From Fredericiella sp038205395 (lineage in GTDB: Bacteria > Chloroflexota > Anaerolineae > Caldilineales > Caldilineaceae): DNA of 64,000 nt. The first letter of the stretch is position 1; every line of letters begins with the position of its first letter. Below, piece by piece: positions 62,929 to 64,000 of this stretch. Location of the stretch: the NCBI GenBank assembly GCA_038205395.1, contig JBBRBX010000004.1:22013-86012 (forward strand), read 5' to 3'. A program made the position numbers and the translations under genes. The notes under the pieces were generated by a model, which had not been told where the DNA came from, ran no database searches, and saw nothing but the letters and a program-made list of their open reading frames with translations.

Positions 62929-63744
62929 TCAAGCGAAATGGACCTCAGCGGGCGTGCGATAGCCAAGACTTTGGTGTGGCCGCTCGTTGTTGTAGAAGTG
63001 GAAGTACGCAGCCAATCCGGCTTCCAGTTCAGGAACAACGGCGTAGTCTTTGAGGTAGATGTCCTCGTACTTGACGCTGCGCCAGAGGCGCTCAATAAAG
63101 ATGTTGTCCAGTGCCCGCCCGCGGCCATCCATACTGATCTGGATTGCGGCGCTTGCCAGGCAGGCCGTGAAGGCATCGGCTGTAAACTGGGCGCCCTGGT
63201 CGGTGTTGAAGATCTGCGGTCGCCCCTTTTGCAGCGCCTGCTGGAGTGCATCCAGACAGAAGTAGCCATCCAGTGTGTTGGAGAGCTGCCAGGTCAGGAC
63301 ATAGCGGCTGAACCAGTCGATGACCGCCACCAGATACATGAAGCCCTGGCGCATCGGCACGTAGGTAATGTCCGCACTCCAGACCAGGTTGGGCCGGCTG
63401 ATGGCGAGTCCGCGCAAGCGATAAGGATAGATGGTATGTCCTTTGGCCGCCGTACTCGTCTTGGGCTTGGGATAGATGGCCTGCAACCCCATCTTCGCCA
63501 TCAGCCGCTGCACACGCTTGTGGTTGACCGCATGTCCTGCCCGGCGCAAGCAGGCGGTCATGCGCGGCCAGCCGTAGAACGGCGTGCGCAGGTATTGCTC
63601 ATCAATCAGCCGCATCAACTGCAGGTTGAGCGCCGACTCGCCCACCGGCTGGTAGTACCAGGTCGAGCGAGGCAGCCCCAACAATTCACACTGCCGGCGC
63701 AGACTGAAGTCGCAATGAGCAGGCTCGATCATGCTGCGCCGCAC
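62929..63744 (-). CDS. IS3-family transposase OrfB (DDE integrase core)
   Basis: The 271-residue protein has a HTH_21 stretch (FYGWPRMTACLRRAGHAVNHKRVQRLM) and the rve integrase core with DDE residues: WSADITYVP (first Asp near 125), FNTDQGAQFTADAF (second Asp near 185) and NIFIERLWRSVKYE (Glu near 221), ending NNERPHQSLGYRTPAE. The GTG at 63744 may not be a true start; IS3 OrfB is usually expressed as an OrfAB fusion. It starts two bases before the orfA stop, in the +1 register. Confidence 0.93.
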   Translation of the reverse strand: MRRSMIEPAHCDFSLRRQCELLGLPRSTWYYQPVGESALNLQLMRLIDEQYLRTPFYGWPRMTACLRRAGHAVNHKRVQRLMAKMGLQAIYPKPKTSTAAKGHTIYPYRLRGLAISRPNLVWSADITYVPMRQGFMYLVAVIDWFSRYVLTWQLSNTLDGYFCLDALQQALQKGRPQIFNTDQGAQFTADAFTACLASAAIQISMDGRGRALDNIFIERLWRSVKYEDIYLKDYAVVPELEAGLAAYFHFYNNERPHQSLGYRTPAEVHFA

Positions 63745-63745
63745 T

Positions 63746-64000
63746 TCAACTGAACTGGGCAGCTTTTTTTTTCACCCATTCCAACTCCATCTTGAGCCGT
63801 CCGATCTGCTCATACAGTTCCGACTGCATCGCCTCCTGCTCTTGCTGCCCTTCCTTGCCCTGACCAGCAAACACTGCCACCCCTCCCGCCAGCAACTGCC
63901 GTTTCCACTGGCTGATTTGGTTCGGATGCAGGCTATGCTTGCCCGCCAACTCACTCAGCGTCTGCTGCCCCTTCGCTGCTTCCAACGCCACCCGAAACTT
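63746..64000 (-). CDS. IS3-family transposase OrfA, truncated by window edge
   Basis: The visible part (KFRVALEAAKGQQTLSELA ... HPNQISQWKRQLL, then a coiled coil) is the HTH-containing OrfA of IS3 elements. The GTG at 63991 is internal to the domain; the frame continues past 64000. Near its end an uninterrupted run of nine A (minus strand, 63764-63772) encodes V-K-K-K and is the expected frameshift site. Confidence 0.88.
   Translation of the reverse strand, partial: KFRVALEAAKGQQTLSELAGKHSLHPNQISQWKRQLLAGGVAVFAGQGKEGQQEQEAMQSELYEQIGRLKMELEWVKKKAAQFS

Larger units (their letters stand above)
62860..64000 (-). mobile_element. IS3-family insertion element, one end visible
   Basis: The element contains orfB, orfA and begins at about 62860 with TGACCCCGTTGTCAAGACC, a sequence starting TG as expected of an IS3-type terminal repeat. 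The other end is beyond the right edge, so the matching repeat and target duplication cannot be checked. Confidence 0.85.

Noticed and set aside
62938..63753. 271-codon plus-strand frame in the insertion element
   Set aside because: Exact antisense of the OrfB transposase.

Overview
The window is a 64 kb piece of a GC-rich bacterial chromosome, most likely a Chloroflexota member of the Anaerolineae/Caldilineales type. This placement is inferred from gene content: a glycolytic trio, a phosphatase/DUF3090/SCO1664 trio typical of Actinobacteria and Chloroflexi, many lipoproteins, TolB-like propellers and several promoters that place the start codon at the expected transcription start. No tRNA, rRNA or CRISPR array was recognised.

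Layout. 1-5.7 kb: end of a TolB-like protein, then tpiA, a small unknown gene, pgk and gap on the minus strand, and a Gfo/Idh/MocA oxidoreductase. 5.8-8.8 kb: a large membrane protein with an apparently leaderless promoter, and tsaD. 8.8-23.4 kb: a complete type 1 BREX phage-defence operon on the minus strand (brxA, brxB, brxC, pglX, pglZ, brxL). A toxin-antitoxin-like pair with its own promoter sits between brxC and pglX, and a DUF1353 gene is coupled by an ATGA overlap to the brxL stop. 23.5-28.1 kb: a saccharopine-dehydrogenase-like gene and a three-gene overlapping operon of type III polyketide synthase, FAD oxidoreductase and methyltransferase-like protein. 28.1-33.3 kb: minus-strand run of the trio, a nucleotidyltransferase with a degenerate phosphomutase domain, and tsaE. 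33.5-38 kb: M1 metallopeptidase lipoprotein and a two-component system preceded by two coupled micro-ORFs. 38-43.3 kb: metal-resistance island (multicopper oxidase, ArsR/CzrA-type sensor, P1B-4 ATPase, SHOCT protein). 43.4-48.1 kb: polar amino-acid ABC transporter in which one permease carries a Cna/SdrD-B-like insert. 48.5-60.2 kb: housekeeping and accessory genes (zinc ribbon, HAD, glutamate-cysteine ligase-like, CrtI-like, TspO-like, pheS, aldo/keto reductase, SGNH hydrolase, GNAT, enolase superfamily, phasin-like, YdeI-like). 60.3-64 kb: a decayed sugar-utilisation locus (glycoside hydrolase with an in-frame stop, lipoprotein signal fragment, LacI tail) bordered by an IS3-family element that runs off the right edge.

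The most notable item is the BREX operon and its three departures from the standard layout: the embedded toxin-antitoxin-like cassette, the terminal coupled DUF1353 gene, and a BrxL whose C-terminus looks like a MIT_C (phospholipase D-like) domain rather than a Lon protease. All functional calls rest on reading motifs and context by eye; no database search was run.
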